A stretch of 64,000 bases of DNA from DATBJJ01 sp036556425 (GTDB taxonomy: Bacteria; Acidobacteriota; Vicinamibacteria; Vicinamibacterales; 2-12-FULL-66-21), in contig DATBJJ010000077.1 of NCBI GenBank assembly GCA_036556425.1, forward strand, positions 1 to 64,000, read 5' to 3'. Below the pieces are notes generated by a model. That model had not been told where the DNA came from, made no database searches, and saw only the letters and a program-made list of their open reading frames with translations. Below are positions 1-8,924 of this stretch, in pieces. Positions within the stretch are counted from its first letter, which is position 1, and each line of letters opens with the position of its first letter. Position numbers and translations under genes: made by a program.

Positions 1-623
1 CGAGGCCCATCCGGCGCTGCAGATCGCGCAGCAGGTCCAGAATCTGTGCCTGGATCGTCACGTCGAGCGCGGTCGTCGGCTCGTCGGCGATGAGGAGCGC
101 CGGCGAGCAGGCCAGCGCTATCGCGATGAGCGCCCGCTGCCGCAGCCCGCCCGACAACTGGTGCGGGTAGTCGTGGACTCGCCGGTGAGGTTCTGGCACG
201 CTGACGGTCTCGAGCAGCTCAACCGCCTTGACGCGCGCGTCGCGGCGCGCGGCGCGCCCGTGAATGCGCAGCGTTTCCTCGATCTGATTGCCGATGGTGA
301 AGACGGGGTTCAACGCCGTCATCGGCTCCTGGAAGATCAGGCCGATGTCGGCGCCGCGCACGCTCTGCATCTCCTGTTCTGAAATCCAGAGCAGATCGCG
401 GCCCTTGAAGAAGATCCGTCCCGCCGCGATCCGTCCTGGCGCCTGCACGAGCCGCATAATCGACAGCGCGGTCAGCGACTTGCCGCTGCCGGACTCGCCG
501 ACGAGGCAGAGGGTCTCTCCCGCCTCGACGTGAAAGCTGACGTCCTGGACGGCGGGCACGAACCGCCCGTCTTGATCGAAGCCCGTCGTGAGATTCCTCA
601 CGGACAAGAGCCGGGCGTCTGGA

Positions 624-631
<8 letters not shown>
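1..631 (-). CDS. ABC transporter ATP-binding protein, oligopeptide (OppD/DppD) type, C-terminus cut by window edge
   Basis: About 210 residues are present and the gene runs off the left edge. The minus-strand translation has Walker A GESGSGKS near residue 47, the Q-loop segment IFQEPMTALNP typical of peptide/nickel importers, the ABC signature LSGGLRQR, and Walker B LLIADEPT followed by TALDVTIQAQ. These are hallmarks of the OppD/DppD family, which powers uptake of oligopeptides through an inner-membrane permease. The ATG at 631 overlaps the end of the mutase gene by 8 nt, so translation is probably coupled to it. The permease and binding protein are not in the window and the substrate is unknown. 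The C-terminal oligopeptide-transporter domain would lie outside. Confidence 0.93.
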
Positions 632-2210
<1,579 letters not shown>

Positions 2211-2269
2211 TCTATCAATGCGATTCCATTTACAGATGTTCAAAGCCTGACACGCGCGCGGTTCTGCCA

Positions 2270-2298
2270 TTGACACTCGATCTGCAGACGTTTACAAT
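2270..2298 (+). promoter_or_regulatory. Sigma-70-type promoter of the leader RNA and small unknown gene
   Basis: TTGACA at 2270-2275 and TACAAT at 2293-2298 are separated by exactly 17 nt, a near-perfect housekeeping promoter. The predicted start is about 2305, giving a leader of about 175 nt before the ATG at 2481. It fires away from the mutase gene and lies just upstream of that gene's start. Confidence 0.75.
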
Positions 2299-2348
2299 GA
2301 AATTGCGATCCCACGCTGTAAATCCTTCATTATGAACAAATTTGTCGG

Positions 2349-2474
2349 CCGATCCCTGCCGCCTCCCTCAGGCGACAGTCTCGGCTCCCGGCGACGTTCA
2401 TGCTGTTCCGGGAGAAGCCGAAGCTATGGATCGGAAGTCGCCCCGGGGTTCCCAGTTCCGGCGGCTTGAGGAGG
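2349..2474 (+). promoter_or_regulatory. Candidate riboswitch-like leader: three-way junction with alternative Shine-Dalgarno-sequestering helix
   Basis: The leader can form a compact three-way junction. P1 is 2349-2355 (CCGATCC) paired with 2428-2434 (GGATCGG). P2 is 2356-2364 paired with 2370-2378, eight pairs and one C/A mismatch. P3 is 2381-2391 paired with 2408-2421, about eleven pairs with a three-nt bulge. The strand 2362-2373 in P2 is also complementary to 2464-2474, which contains the Shine-Dalgarno GAGGAGG; that helix has eleven pairs, one of them G-U, with one bulged C. The two folds exclude each other, which is the logic of a translational switch. I do not recognise a known riboswitch class. 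Pairings were worked out by eye. Confidence 0.5.
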
Positions 2475-2480
2475 TCCAGA

Positions 2481-2795
2481 ATGGATGACGTCATGAATCG
2501 GATGGCTCGTGAGCTGTCCGACGCCATCGCCACCGCCGTCGCGGAGGATCCTCGCGTCGAGGCGTGCCGCGAGCGGGTACGCGCTGCCGGCTACGAGATG
2601 CGCGTGTCCCTCGAGGCCGTGATCGGATTCGTCAATCGGACGACGCCGGGCGCGCTCGCGAAGATCAGCGCGCCGCAGAAGGTCGTTCGTGGAGAGCGGC
2701 GGAATCTCGAAATGAGCGCGAACGATCGCCGGTTCCTGCGCTCGCTGCGAATTGCGGCCGATGAGGCCCAGGAGAAAGAGAAGGAAGTCGAGTAG
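2481..2795 (+). CDS. Small conserved-looking hypothetical protein, 104 aa
   Basis: A soluble, mostly helical protein of 104 residues with many charged residues, no signal peptide, no membrane segment and no motif I recognise. The C-terminus is strongly charged (EAQEKEKEVE). The ATG at 2481 is chosen over an upstream in-frame ATG at 2400 because GAGGAGG at 2468-2474 sits 6 nt before it, and because 2400 lies inside the folded leader. Its stop at 2795 directly abuts the stop of the opposing radical SAM gene at 2796. It appears to be a one-gene transcript with its own promoter, structured leader and terminator. Function is unknown, but the elaborate leader suggests tightly controlled expression. 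Confidence 0.75.
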   Translation: MDDVMNRMARELSDAIATAVAEDPRVEACRERVRAAGYEMRVSLEAVIGFVNRTTPGALAKISAPQKVVRGERRNLEMSANDRRFLRSLRIAADEAQEKEKEVE

Positions 2796-4715
2796 CTAGA
2801 CGCTCGCTTCGGGAATGGACAAAGGCCCTGGCGCTTCCGGCGCCTGGGCCTTTTTGCTTTTCCACTCGACGAGGCGGCCGTCGCGCGGGATGCGCAGCGC
2901 CACCGGCTGCACGTTGGCGTCGAGCGGCACCGACTTGCGCGGGTTCGCGTACACCGGATGCTTGCCGTGGACCTTGTACCATTCCGCCACGGTCGCGTTC
3001 TGGTGCATCTTTTCGACGATCTGACGCCAGCCCACGCCCGTGTTGTAGGCGCAGAACGAAATCTCGCCCATCTGCGTCGCGTACGGAATGATGCACATTT
3101 CGGTGCGGCGGAAGTCGTAGGTCCAGAGATCCTGGAACCACATGCCGGCCACGAAGAGCAGGAGCCATTCGTCCTGCTTCCGGTTCTGATTGTCGCGAGC
3201 CCCGAGCCGTCCCCCGAGCTGCCCCCCGCTCTGCTTGTCGTACTTCTTCAAAAGATCGATGAGCCGAAAGCCGCGCGGCGCATGGCGCGGGTCGTAGTTC
3301 CTCAGCAGGCTCAGCGCCGCTTGCAGCTTCGTGAGGCCCGGCCCGCGGGCGCTGTCCGCAATCGTCCGCGCATCGAGGAGGAACTGCTCGACGTCGACGA
3401 ACGCGCCGAGCGGCGCCCACTCGCGCGTTCGCTTGCTGACCATGAACGCCGTGCCAATGCCGCAGTCGGGATGGCAGCCGCACTTCAGCGTGCCCCAGTC
3501 GGCCCCTGGCCCCTTCAGCAAATCCGTGACGTCCGACAACGCGCTGGATGCAGACAAGGGAAACCAATCGCGCAGCGGCTCGGTCACGCCGGTCTGCGCC
3601 TTCAGATCTTCCGCGAGGTGCGACAGCGTGTAGCGCTTGGCGTGGCGCTCCGCGTCCGTGATGTCTTCGTCGCGGCCGGTGAACGACACCGGCTGGAACG
3701 ACACGAAGCTGATCTTGTCGCAATTCTCGATCGCGAACTTGACGATCGATCCGATCTGATGGTTGTTGATCGTGTTGACGACGGTGACGACGAGGCAGAC
3801 GTCGATGCCGGCGGCGTGGCAGTTCTCGATCGCGCGCAGCTTGACGTCGAACAGGTTGCCGACCTTGCGGTGAGCGTTCGCCGCCTCGCCGATGCCGTCG
3901 AACTGCAAATACGCGATGCGCATGCCGGCGTCGCGCGCGGCGCTCGCAAACGCCGGTTCCTGCGCGAAGCGAATCCCGTTGGTCGCCGCCTGGATGCTGA
4001 AGTACCCGATGTCGCGCGCGTAGCGGACGGCGTCGAGGAAGATCGGCGAGATCGTCGGCTCTCCACCCGAGAACTGCACCGTCATCTGACGCCGCGGCTT
4101 GATCGTCAACGCGTCATCCAACAACTGCTTCACGTCGTCGAGCGTCAGCTCGTGGACGTAGCCGACTTGATTGGCGTCCATGAAGCACGGATCGCACATC
4201 ATGTTGCAGCGGTTCGTCAGATCGATCGTCAGCACCGCGCCGCGCCCGTGCTTGATGGACGACGAGCCGTGATTGTGGAGCTTGTCGGTCACGGCCGCGA
4301 AGTCGCGTCCTGGGAAGAGTCCTTCGATGCGCTTGAGGAAATCCGGATTGACGGCGAGCGTGTCGGTGAACGTGCCGTGCTGCGGGCATGTCTTCTCGAC
4401 GATCACTTTTCCGTCGCGCTCGATGATGCGCGCTTTGATCTCGCCGACGTTCGCCTCGACGAGCGAGGCGATCGATTGTTCTCCGGCAAGGATGCGCGCG
4501 CGCGCGTCGCGCACGCAGTTGGGGCAGAGCGAATCGGTCGTCCTCGGCCAGCCAAGTTGAGGCTTCGAGCGCTCGCTCGATTTCATCAGCGGCGCGGCCG
4601 CCCACTTCGGTTGAAATGCCTGGGATGCGAACTGTCGGTTAACGGCCTGGAACGCCGGCCATGCCACCCGCGCGCCGTAGGTGAGGACTGTCTCTATCGA
4701 ACGCCACACGTTCAT
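2796..4715 (-). CDS. Radical SAM protein of the COG1964 / tetraether-lipid-synthase-like family
   Basis: A 639-residue Fe-S enzyme. The radical SAM triad is Cys170, Cys174 and Cys177 (CNMMCDPC), followed by the SAM-binding GGEP near residue 217. Extra cysteines include a CPNC pair at 64-67 with Cys110 (TCPQHG), a CGCHPDC group at 412-418, and Cys541 and Cys555. They fit auxiliary clusters and a rubredoxin-like N-terminal site as known for the archaeal tetraether synthase Tes. Related bacterial proteins have been linked to membrane-spanning diabolic-type lipids; assigning that role here is inference. The ATG at 4715 is preferred to the GTG at 4730 because GGAG lies 9 nt upstream. An extended -10 lies at 4757-4765. 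Confidence 0.8.
   Translation of the reverse strand: MNVWRSIETVLTYGARVAWPAFQAVNRQFASQAFQPKWAAAPLMKSSERSKPQLGWPRTTDSLCPNCVRDARARILAGEQSIASLVEANVGEIKARIIERDGKVIVEKTCPQHGTFTDTLAVNPDFLKRIEGLFPGRDFAAVTDKLHNHGSSSIKHGRGAVLTIDLTNRCNMMCDPCFMDANQVGYVHELTLDDVKQLLDDALTIKPRRQMTVQFSGGEPTISPIFLDAVRYARDIGYFSIQAATNGIRFAQEPAFASAARDAGMRIAYLQFDGIGEAANAHRKVGNLFDVKLRAIENCHAAGIDVCLVVTVVNTINNHQIGSIVKFAIENCDKISFVSFQPVSFTGRDEDITDAERHAKRYTLSHLAEDLKAQTGVTEPLRDWFPLSASSALSDVTDLLKGPGADWGTLKCGCHPDCGIGTAFMVSKRTREWAPLGAFVDVEQFLLDARTIADSARGPGLTKLQAALSLLRNYDPRHAPRGFRLIDLLKKYDKQSGGQLGGRLGARDNQNRKQDEWLLLFVAGMWFQDLWTYDFRRTEMCIIPYATQMGEISFCAYNTGVGWRQIVEKMHQNATVAEWYKVHGKHPVYANPRKSVPLDANVQPVALRIPRDGRLVEWKSKKAQAPEAPGPLSIPEASV
2821..2861 (+). 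terminator. Intrinsic terminator of the small gene, embedded in the opposing coding region
   Basis: AAAGGCCC at 2821-2828 pairs with GGGCCTTT at 2846-2853. After one mismatch the stem continues with GGCGC paired to GCGCC, and the loop is short. On the plus strand it ends in TTTTTGCTTTT. The hairpin ends transcription of the 2481-2795 gene while also encoding the last residues of the minus-strand radical SAM protein. Confidence 0.8.
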
Positions 4716-4756
4716 CCGATCGAGCTCCACAAGGGGTCGTCCGGCATGCTTCGCGA

Positions 4757-4765
4757 ACTATAGCA
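4757..4765 (-). promoter_or_regulatory. Extended -10 promoter of the radical SAM gene
   Basis: On the minus strand TGC followed directly by TATAGT (4765 down to 4757) forms an extended -10 element. The predicted start near 4750 would leave about 35 nt before the ATG at 4715. The element overlaps the stop codon of the upstream AMP-ligase gene. No well-spaced -35 is visible. Confidence 0.45.
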
Positions 4766-6236
4766 CACCGCTCTCGGCGGTCCGGTCAAGGTGTTCGCGG
4801 ACCAACGCCTCCAGTTTCGCGCGGTCGGTCTTGCCTCGCTCGGTCAGTGGAATGCGGTCGAGCCGGATGATCGTGCGGGGCACTTTGTAGCCGGCGAGAC
4901 GCGCCGCGCAGTACTGCCGGATCGCCGTCGCGGTCAGCGTCGCGTCGCGCGCGACGACGCAGGCGAGCACTTGCTGGCCTCGTACGGCGTCGACGGCGCC
5001 GATGACTCTCACGTCGTCGATGCCCGGCAGGGATCGCAGAACCTGCTCGACTTCTTCGGGCTGAACCTTCTTCCCGGCGACGTTGATGAACGACGACGCG
5101 CGTCCGGTCAGCACGAGGCGCCCCGCCGCGTCGTAGCGGCCGAAGTCGCCCGTGAGAAATCCGCCGCCGGTGAATCCCTCGTCCGCCGGCGTTGCATCCG
5201 CGTATCCCGACGCAACCGCGGTTCCCGCGACGTGGACGCGTCCACTCCCGCTCGGCGCACCGTCTTCAGGCTTCAGCGTGATCGTCACGCCGGGAAGGGC
5301 GCGGCCCACCGTGCCGACGACGTCCGGGTCGGCGGAGTCGTCGAACGAGATCCCGCCGCTCTCGGTCGTGCCGTAGAACGAGTGAATCTTCACGCCGAAT
5401 GTCTTCGCGAAGGTGACGGCGGTTTCGCGCTGGAGCGGCGCTCCGGCGCTGACGAGCGTTTCGAGCGTCGCCGGCCAGAAGCGATCGCCGGGATTCGCCG
5501 CGAAGTGGGCGAACATGAACGGCACGCCGTGGAAGACGCGCGCGCCGAACGTCACAGCATCGGCGAGGATCGCCTGCGGCACGAACGCCTCCCGCAGCAC
5601 GATCGCGGTGCCCTTCACCAGAATGGGGATCAGGAGATTGCCCAAGCCGTAGGCGTGCGACAGCGGGATGGCCGCGATCTGGCAATCGTTCGCGCGGATG
5701 TCCATGGCCTCCGTGATGTGCAGCGTGTCCTCGAGGAGCTGGGACTCCGTCGTGAAAGTCGCCTTCGGCAGTCCCGTCGATCCGGACGTGACCTTGAGCG
5801 CCGCCGCGCCTTTGTAGATGTGAGGCGCCGGAGCGGCGCCCGCGATTTGAACCGTCACGAGCCCATCGACGAAGGGCACGGCAGGTCCGAGATCGTGGCC
5901 CGCGCCTCGATCTGCGACGATTGCGGCCGTCGCGCCGAATCGCTTCGCAAGCGCGTCCATCTCGCCGGCCGGCGTGCCGACGTCGAGCGGCATCAGCGCA
6001 GCGCCGAGGCTGCGGCAGGCGAGCCACAGGGCGATCGCGGCGGGCCGGTTGCCCGCTGCCGAGAGCACGAGGTGATCGGATCCAATGCCGAGCGACTCGA
6101 GCCGCGAACGTTCGGCCGCCGCGAGCGCCGACAGGTCTTCCGCCGTCAGCGTCGCGCCGGTCGCGGCGGCGTGGATCAGCGGGCGCGCGGGCTCATCGCG
6201 TCTGATCCGCTCGAATCGTTCGACGATCTCGCTCAT
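4758..6236 (-). CDS. AMP-dependent acyl/aryl-CoA or ACP ligase of the polyene-like cluster
   Basis: A 492-residue class I adenylate-forming enzyme. The phosphate-binding loop TSGSTGLPKA lies at 150-159, YGTTES begins at 288, LTGDFGRYD at 361-369, and the hinge-to-C-domain segment has GRASSFINVAGKKV at 378-391. The C-terminal catalytic lysine is Lys469 in ERGKTDRAK. It activates a carboxylic acid as an acyl-adenylate and passes it to CoA or an ACP. At the edge of a ketosynthase/ACP cluster it fits the starter-loading role of ApeH or XanA2 in aryl polyene and xanthomonadin pathways. The substrate cannot be read from the sequence. There is no Shine-Dalgarno before the ATG, consistent with a near-leaderless transcript from the 6247-6254 promoter. 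Confidence 0.88.
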   Translation of the reverse strand: MSEIVERFERIRRDEPARPLIHAAATGATLTAEDLSALAAAERSRLESLGIGSDHLVLSAAGNRPAAIALWLACRSLGAALMPLDVGTPAGEMDALAKRFGATAAIVADRGAGHDLGPAVPFVDGLVTVQIAGAAPAPHIYKGAAALKVTSGSTGLPKATFTTESQLLEDTLHITEAMDIRANDCQIAAIPLSHAYGLGNLLIPILVKGTAIVLREAFVPQAILADAVTFGARVFHGVPFMFAHFAANPGDRFWPATLETLVSAGAPLQRETAVTFAKTFGVKIHSFYGTTESGGISFDDSADPDVVGTVGRALPGVTITLKPEDGAPSGSGRVHVAGTAVASGYADATPADEGFTGGGFLTGDFGRYDAAGRLVLTGRASSFINVAGKKVQPEEVEQVLRSLPGIDDVRVIGAVDAVRGQQVLACVVARDATLTATAIRQYCAARLAGYKVPRTIIRLDRIPLTERGKTDRAKLEALVREHLDRTAESGVL

Positions 6237-6246
6237 GGAGGCGAAA

Positions 6247-6254
6247 AGTATACT
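6247..6254. promoter_or_regulatory. Palindromic bidirectional -10 element between ligase and dehydratase
   Basis: The 26 bp between the divergent starts at 6236 and 6263 contain AGTATACT, a perfect palindrome. It gives TATACT as a -10 on both strands (6249-6254 plus; 6252-6247 minus). Predicted starts near 6261 and 6240 fall 2-4 nt before the GTG and ATG. Neither gene has a Shine-Dalgarno, so both mRNAs may be leaderless. No clear -35 is seen on either side. Confidence 0.5.
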
Positions 6255-6262
6255 GAAACGCC

Positions 6263-6706
6263 GTGAGCAATCCGCTGGATTTCCTGCCGCACAAGCCGCC
6301 GATGCGCTTGATCGAAGAGATCACGGAGCTCGTGCCTGGGGAGCGTGCATCGGGCCGGCGGCGCGCGGAGGCGTCGGACTTCTACTTCGACGGTCACTTC
6401 CCGAATCAGCCGGTCGTCCCCGCGATCATTCTCGTGGAGATGCTCGCGCAGGTCGGAGGCCTGGCGGTGGGCGCGGCAACGGACGGCCGCGCGCATGCGC
6501 CGCTTCAGCTGCGCGTGGCGGGCTTCGGTCCGTTCAAGTTTCCGGCCGCAGCGGGTCCAGGATCGGAGCTCGAGGCGCGCGCCCGCGTCGCGGGCCGGCT
6601 CGGCGGGCTCTACAAGATCGAAGGCGACGTCACCGCGGACGGCCGCGTCGTCGCCAGCGGCAGCGTGACGCTCGCCGAAGTCGGAGACGCGGATCGCGCG
6701 GATTGA
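6263..6706 (+). CDS. FabZ-like 3-hydroxyacyl-ACP dehydratase
   Basis: A 147-residue single hot-dog domain. The FabZ signature GHFPNQPVVP carries catalytic His45, and VEMLAQVGG carries Glu59. It would remove water from 3-hydroxyacyl-ACP intermediates to leave a double bond, as the ApeI/ApeP or XanG dehydratases do in aryl polyene clusters. It starts with GTG 26 bp from the divergent ligase and lacks a Shine-Dalgarno. It is followed by the DUF2062-methyltransferase gene after a 44-nt gap that contains a GCGGAT repeat. Only one dehydratase is seen in this cluster, while aryl polyene loci often carry two. Confidence 0.88.
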   Translation: MSNPLDFLPHKPPMRLIEEITELVPGERASGRRRAEASDFYFDGHFPNQPVVPAIILVEMLAQVGGLAVGAATDGRAHAPLQLRVAGFGPFKFPAAAGPGSELEARARVAGRLGGLYKIEGDVTADGRVVASGSVTLAEVGDADRAD

Positions 6707-6740
6707 CGCGGATTCCGCGGATCGGACGGATCGGGCAGAA
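6690..6740 (+). repeat. GCGGAT-rich dispersed intergenic repeat, copy 1
   Basis: GCGGATCGCGCGGATTG is followed by CGCGGATTCCGCGGATCGG, spanning the dehydratase stop. The same GCGGATCnCGCGGAT core recurs at 16331. It is a short degenerate array of GCGGAT units with no gene of its own. Confidence 0.6.
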
Positions 6741-6750
6741 TGCTCCCGGG

Positions 6751-7908
6751 ATGATCTCGTCGCATCTGCGGCGCGCCGTGTGGGAGCTGCGCACCGAGGG
6801 CGCCGGCCCTGCGCGCGAAGCGGCGGCGATCGGCCTCGGCGTCTTCATCGGCTGCTCGCCCTTTTATGGATTCCATCTGCTCCTCTGCTGGGCCGTCGGA
6901 TGGTGCCTGCGGTTGAATCGTCTGAAGATGTACGTCGCGGCGAACATCTCGAATCCGTTCGTCGCGCCGTTTCTAATCCTCGCGGAGCTGGAGACTGGCG
7001 CGTGGGCGCGACGTGGCCAACCACACGCGCTCACGCTCGAGACCGTCCGCAACATCGATCCGTGGATGTTCGGCGCGGATCTCATCCTCGGTAGCGCGAT
7101 CGTCGGCGGCGTACTCGCGCTCGTCACCGGCGGTGCGACCTATCTGCTCGCGCGCGCTGGCGCGGACGACCCGTGGTTCACGGAGCTCGTGCGGCGCGCG
7201 TCCGATCGCTACGTCTTGACCAGCATCACAGCGTGGGAGTTCGCGCGCGGAAAGCTGCGCGGCGACCCGCTCTACCGCGCGGCGCTCGAGACGTGCCGGC
7301 TGCGATCGGGTGGAACGCTCGTCGACGTCGGCTGCGGTCAGGGATTGATGCTCGCGCTGCTCGTGGAAGCGGCCGCGGCCTGGCGCGCGGGTGAATGGCC
7401 GCCGGCGGTTCCGGCGCCGCCGGTGTTCGATTCGATCGTCGGCATCGAGCTTCGGCCGAGAGTCGCGGCGATCGCCCGCGAAGCGCTCGGGGCCGACGCG
7501 ACGATCGTCGAAGCGGACGCGCGCCGCCGGATGCCCGAGCGGTCGAGCGTCGTGTGCTTCTTCGACGTGCTGCACATGATGCCGGGCGAGGATCAGGAGC
7601 AACTGCTGACGGCCGCGTTCAACGCGCTCGATCCCGACGGGATGATCCTCGTGCGTGAAACCGATGCAGCCGCAGGCTCGGGATTCACGGCGGTCAGGGC
7701 CGGCAATCGACTCAAGGCGATCATGACGGGGAATTGGCGGCAGGTGTTTCATTTCAGACCGGCGGCCGAATGGACGGCGCTCTTCGAGCGCCACGGGTTT
7801 CACGTCTCGCGCAGCGCCACAGGCGAAGGGACGCCGTTCGCGAACGAGCTGTTCGTGCTGACGATGCCCCAGGCCGGTATCACCGCGCGACCGGACGCGT
7901 CTGCGTGA
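6751..7908 (+). CDS. DUF2062 membrane domain fused to a SAM-dependent methyltransferase
   Basis: The 385-residue product has two parts. Residues 1-150 match DUF2062, with the typical segments GLGVFIGCSPFYGFH and NISNPFVAPF and hydrophobic spans that would place it in the inner membrane. Residues 160-385 form a class I methyltransferase: VDVGCGQGLML is motif I, followed by VGIELRPRVA and FFDVLHMMP. It would transfer a methyl group from SAM at the membrane face, plausibly to the polyene head group or its lipid carrier, as ApeB-type enzymes might. The acceptor is unknown. It converges with and overlaps the hydrolase gene by 29 bp. The ATG at 6751 is where the DUF2062 alignment begins. Confidence 0.82.
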   Translation: MISSHLRRAVWELRTEGAGPAREAAAIGLGVFIGCSPFYGFHLLLCWAVGWCLRLNRLKMYVAANISNPFVAPFLILAELETGAWARRGQPHALTLETVRNIDPWMFGADLILGSAIVGGVLALVTGGATYLLARAGADDPWFTELVRRASDRYVLTSITAWEFARGKLRGDPLYRAALETCRLRSGGTLVDVGCGQGLMLALLVEAAAAWRAGEWPPAVPAPPVFDSIVGIELRPRVAAIAREALGADATIVEADARRRMPERSSVVCFFDVLHMMPGEDQEQLLTAAFNALDPDGMILVRETDAAAGSGFTAVRAGNRLKAIMTGNWRQVFHFRPAAEWTALFERHGFHVSRSATGEGTPFANELFVLTMPQAGITARPDASA

Positions 7909-8917
7909 ACCCGCCGATCTTGACGATCTCGCGAACGGGTTGGCCGCTCGCATCGAGCTCGCCGCCAAACCACAAGACGCACGAGATCCGCCGGCGTCCG
8001 TCCTCGGATTCGACGATCGGCTCGAGCCGCGGCGCGCCGGGTTGTGCCGGATCCCAGCAGAAACGAATGTCCGACCAGAGGACGTGCGAGCCGCCTTCGG
8101 GCTCAGGGATGACCGCGGCGAACCCGAGGTGATGCACGTGGAGGAAGTTGCGGACGGTGGAAAACGATCTCGACGATCGGATCGATTCCGTCTCGCGTGG
8201 CAGCGGCCACGAGAAGATTTCCGTCGCTCGCGTTCCCGGCGACGCGCGCCAGACGCGCAGCCGCGCCGGCGTGCGGTCGAGCACGCGCCACGTGTCGAGG
8301 CTCGCCCATGTCGCTTCGATCACGCGCGCTTCGACGGCCTCGCCCGACGCTTCCCGCGCCGCTTTGTAGCCGGCGAATCCCCACGCGCCCACGACGCCTT
8401 TGACCAGCAGGAAGATTGCCGCCGCCGCGATGGCGATCGTCGCGGTCGCTGTCGGCTTCGATCGCCAGACCCACAACGCCACCGGCCCGCTCGCGCACAG
8501 GATTAGCAGCCACGGGTCGGCCATCGCCACGGCGGGGAGGCTGACGACCGTATCGATCGCGGGCCAGCCAGGCTGAAGGCGCGCGCTCGACAGAAGATCC
8601 AGGGCGATGTGGCTGAGCGCGCCGATCCACGCGGAAACGAACAGCGCCCAATAGGGCGTTTCGCGAGCGACGAGGCGCACGACTGCCGCGGTGAGCAGCG
8701 CGCAGGCGGCGTTGCCTGGTATGGAGTGCGTGCCGATCTCGTGCACGCGCAAGTACACGTCCCATCCGAACGGCATGAACACCGCGTCGAGGTCTGGTGC
8801 CAGCGTGCCGAGCACGCCGGCGGCGACGCTCCCTCGAATCGGTCGATCGTCTTGCGAACCAGGCGCGAGCGCGGCGATGAGCGTACGGCCGAGCGCGACG
8901 TGCGAGACAGGATCCAT
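7880..8917 (-). CDS. Membrane-bound YdjM-type metal-dependent hydrolase
   Basis: A 345-residue protein that opens with MDPVSHVALGR and LAPDLDAVF, typical of the YdjM/DUF457 family, where histidines and aspartates bind metal near the start of a multi-pass membrane domain. Hydrophobic segments continue to about residue 185, followed by a soluble domain of about 150 residues containing NFLHVHHLGFAA and a conserved-looking WFGGELDASG. The substrate of this family is poorly defined. It is the last gene of the MMPL-GT2-acyltransferase operon, 7 nt after the acyltransferase stop, which suggests a role in processing or moving the lipid product. The ATG at 8917 follows directly from the family start. 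Confidence 0.75.
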   Translation of the reverse strand: MDPVSHVALGRTLIAALAPGSQDDRPIRGSVAAGVLGTLAPDLDAVFMPFGWDVYLRVHEIGTHSIPGNAACALLTAAVVRLVARETPYWALFVSAWIGALSHIALDLLSSARLQPGWPAIDTVVSLPAVAMADPWLLILCASGPVALWVWRSKPTATATIAIAAAAIFLLVKGVVGAWGFAGYKAAREASGEAVEARVIEATWASLDTWRVLDRTPARLRVWRASPGTRATEIFSWPLPRETESIRSSRSFSTVRNFLHVHHLGFAAVIPEPEGGSHVLWSDIRFCWDPAQPGAPRLEPIVESEDGRRRISCVLWFGGELDASGQPVREIVKIGGFTQTRPVAR

Positions 8918-8924
8918 TGCACTG

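Noticed and set aside
2305..2480. Assignment of the leader to a known riboswitch (c-di-GMP, TPP, cobalamin, SAM)
   Set aside because: None of the conserved core sequences I know for these classes is present, and the loops are not the GNRA or receptor types expected.
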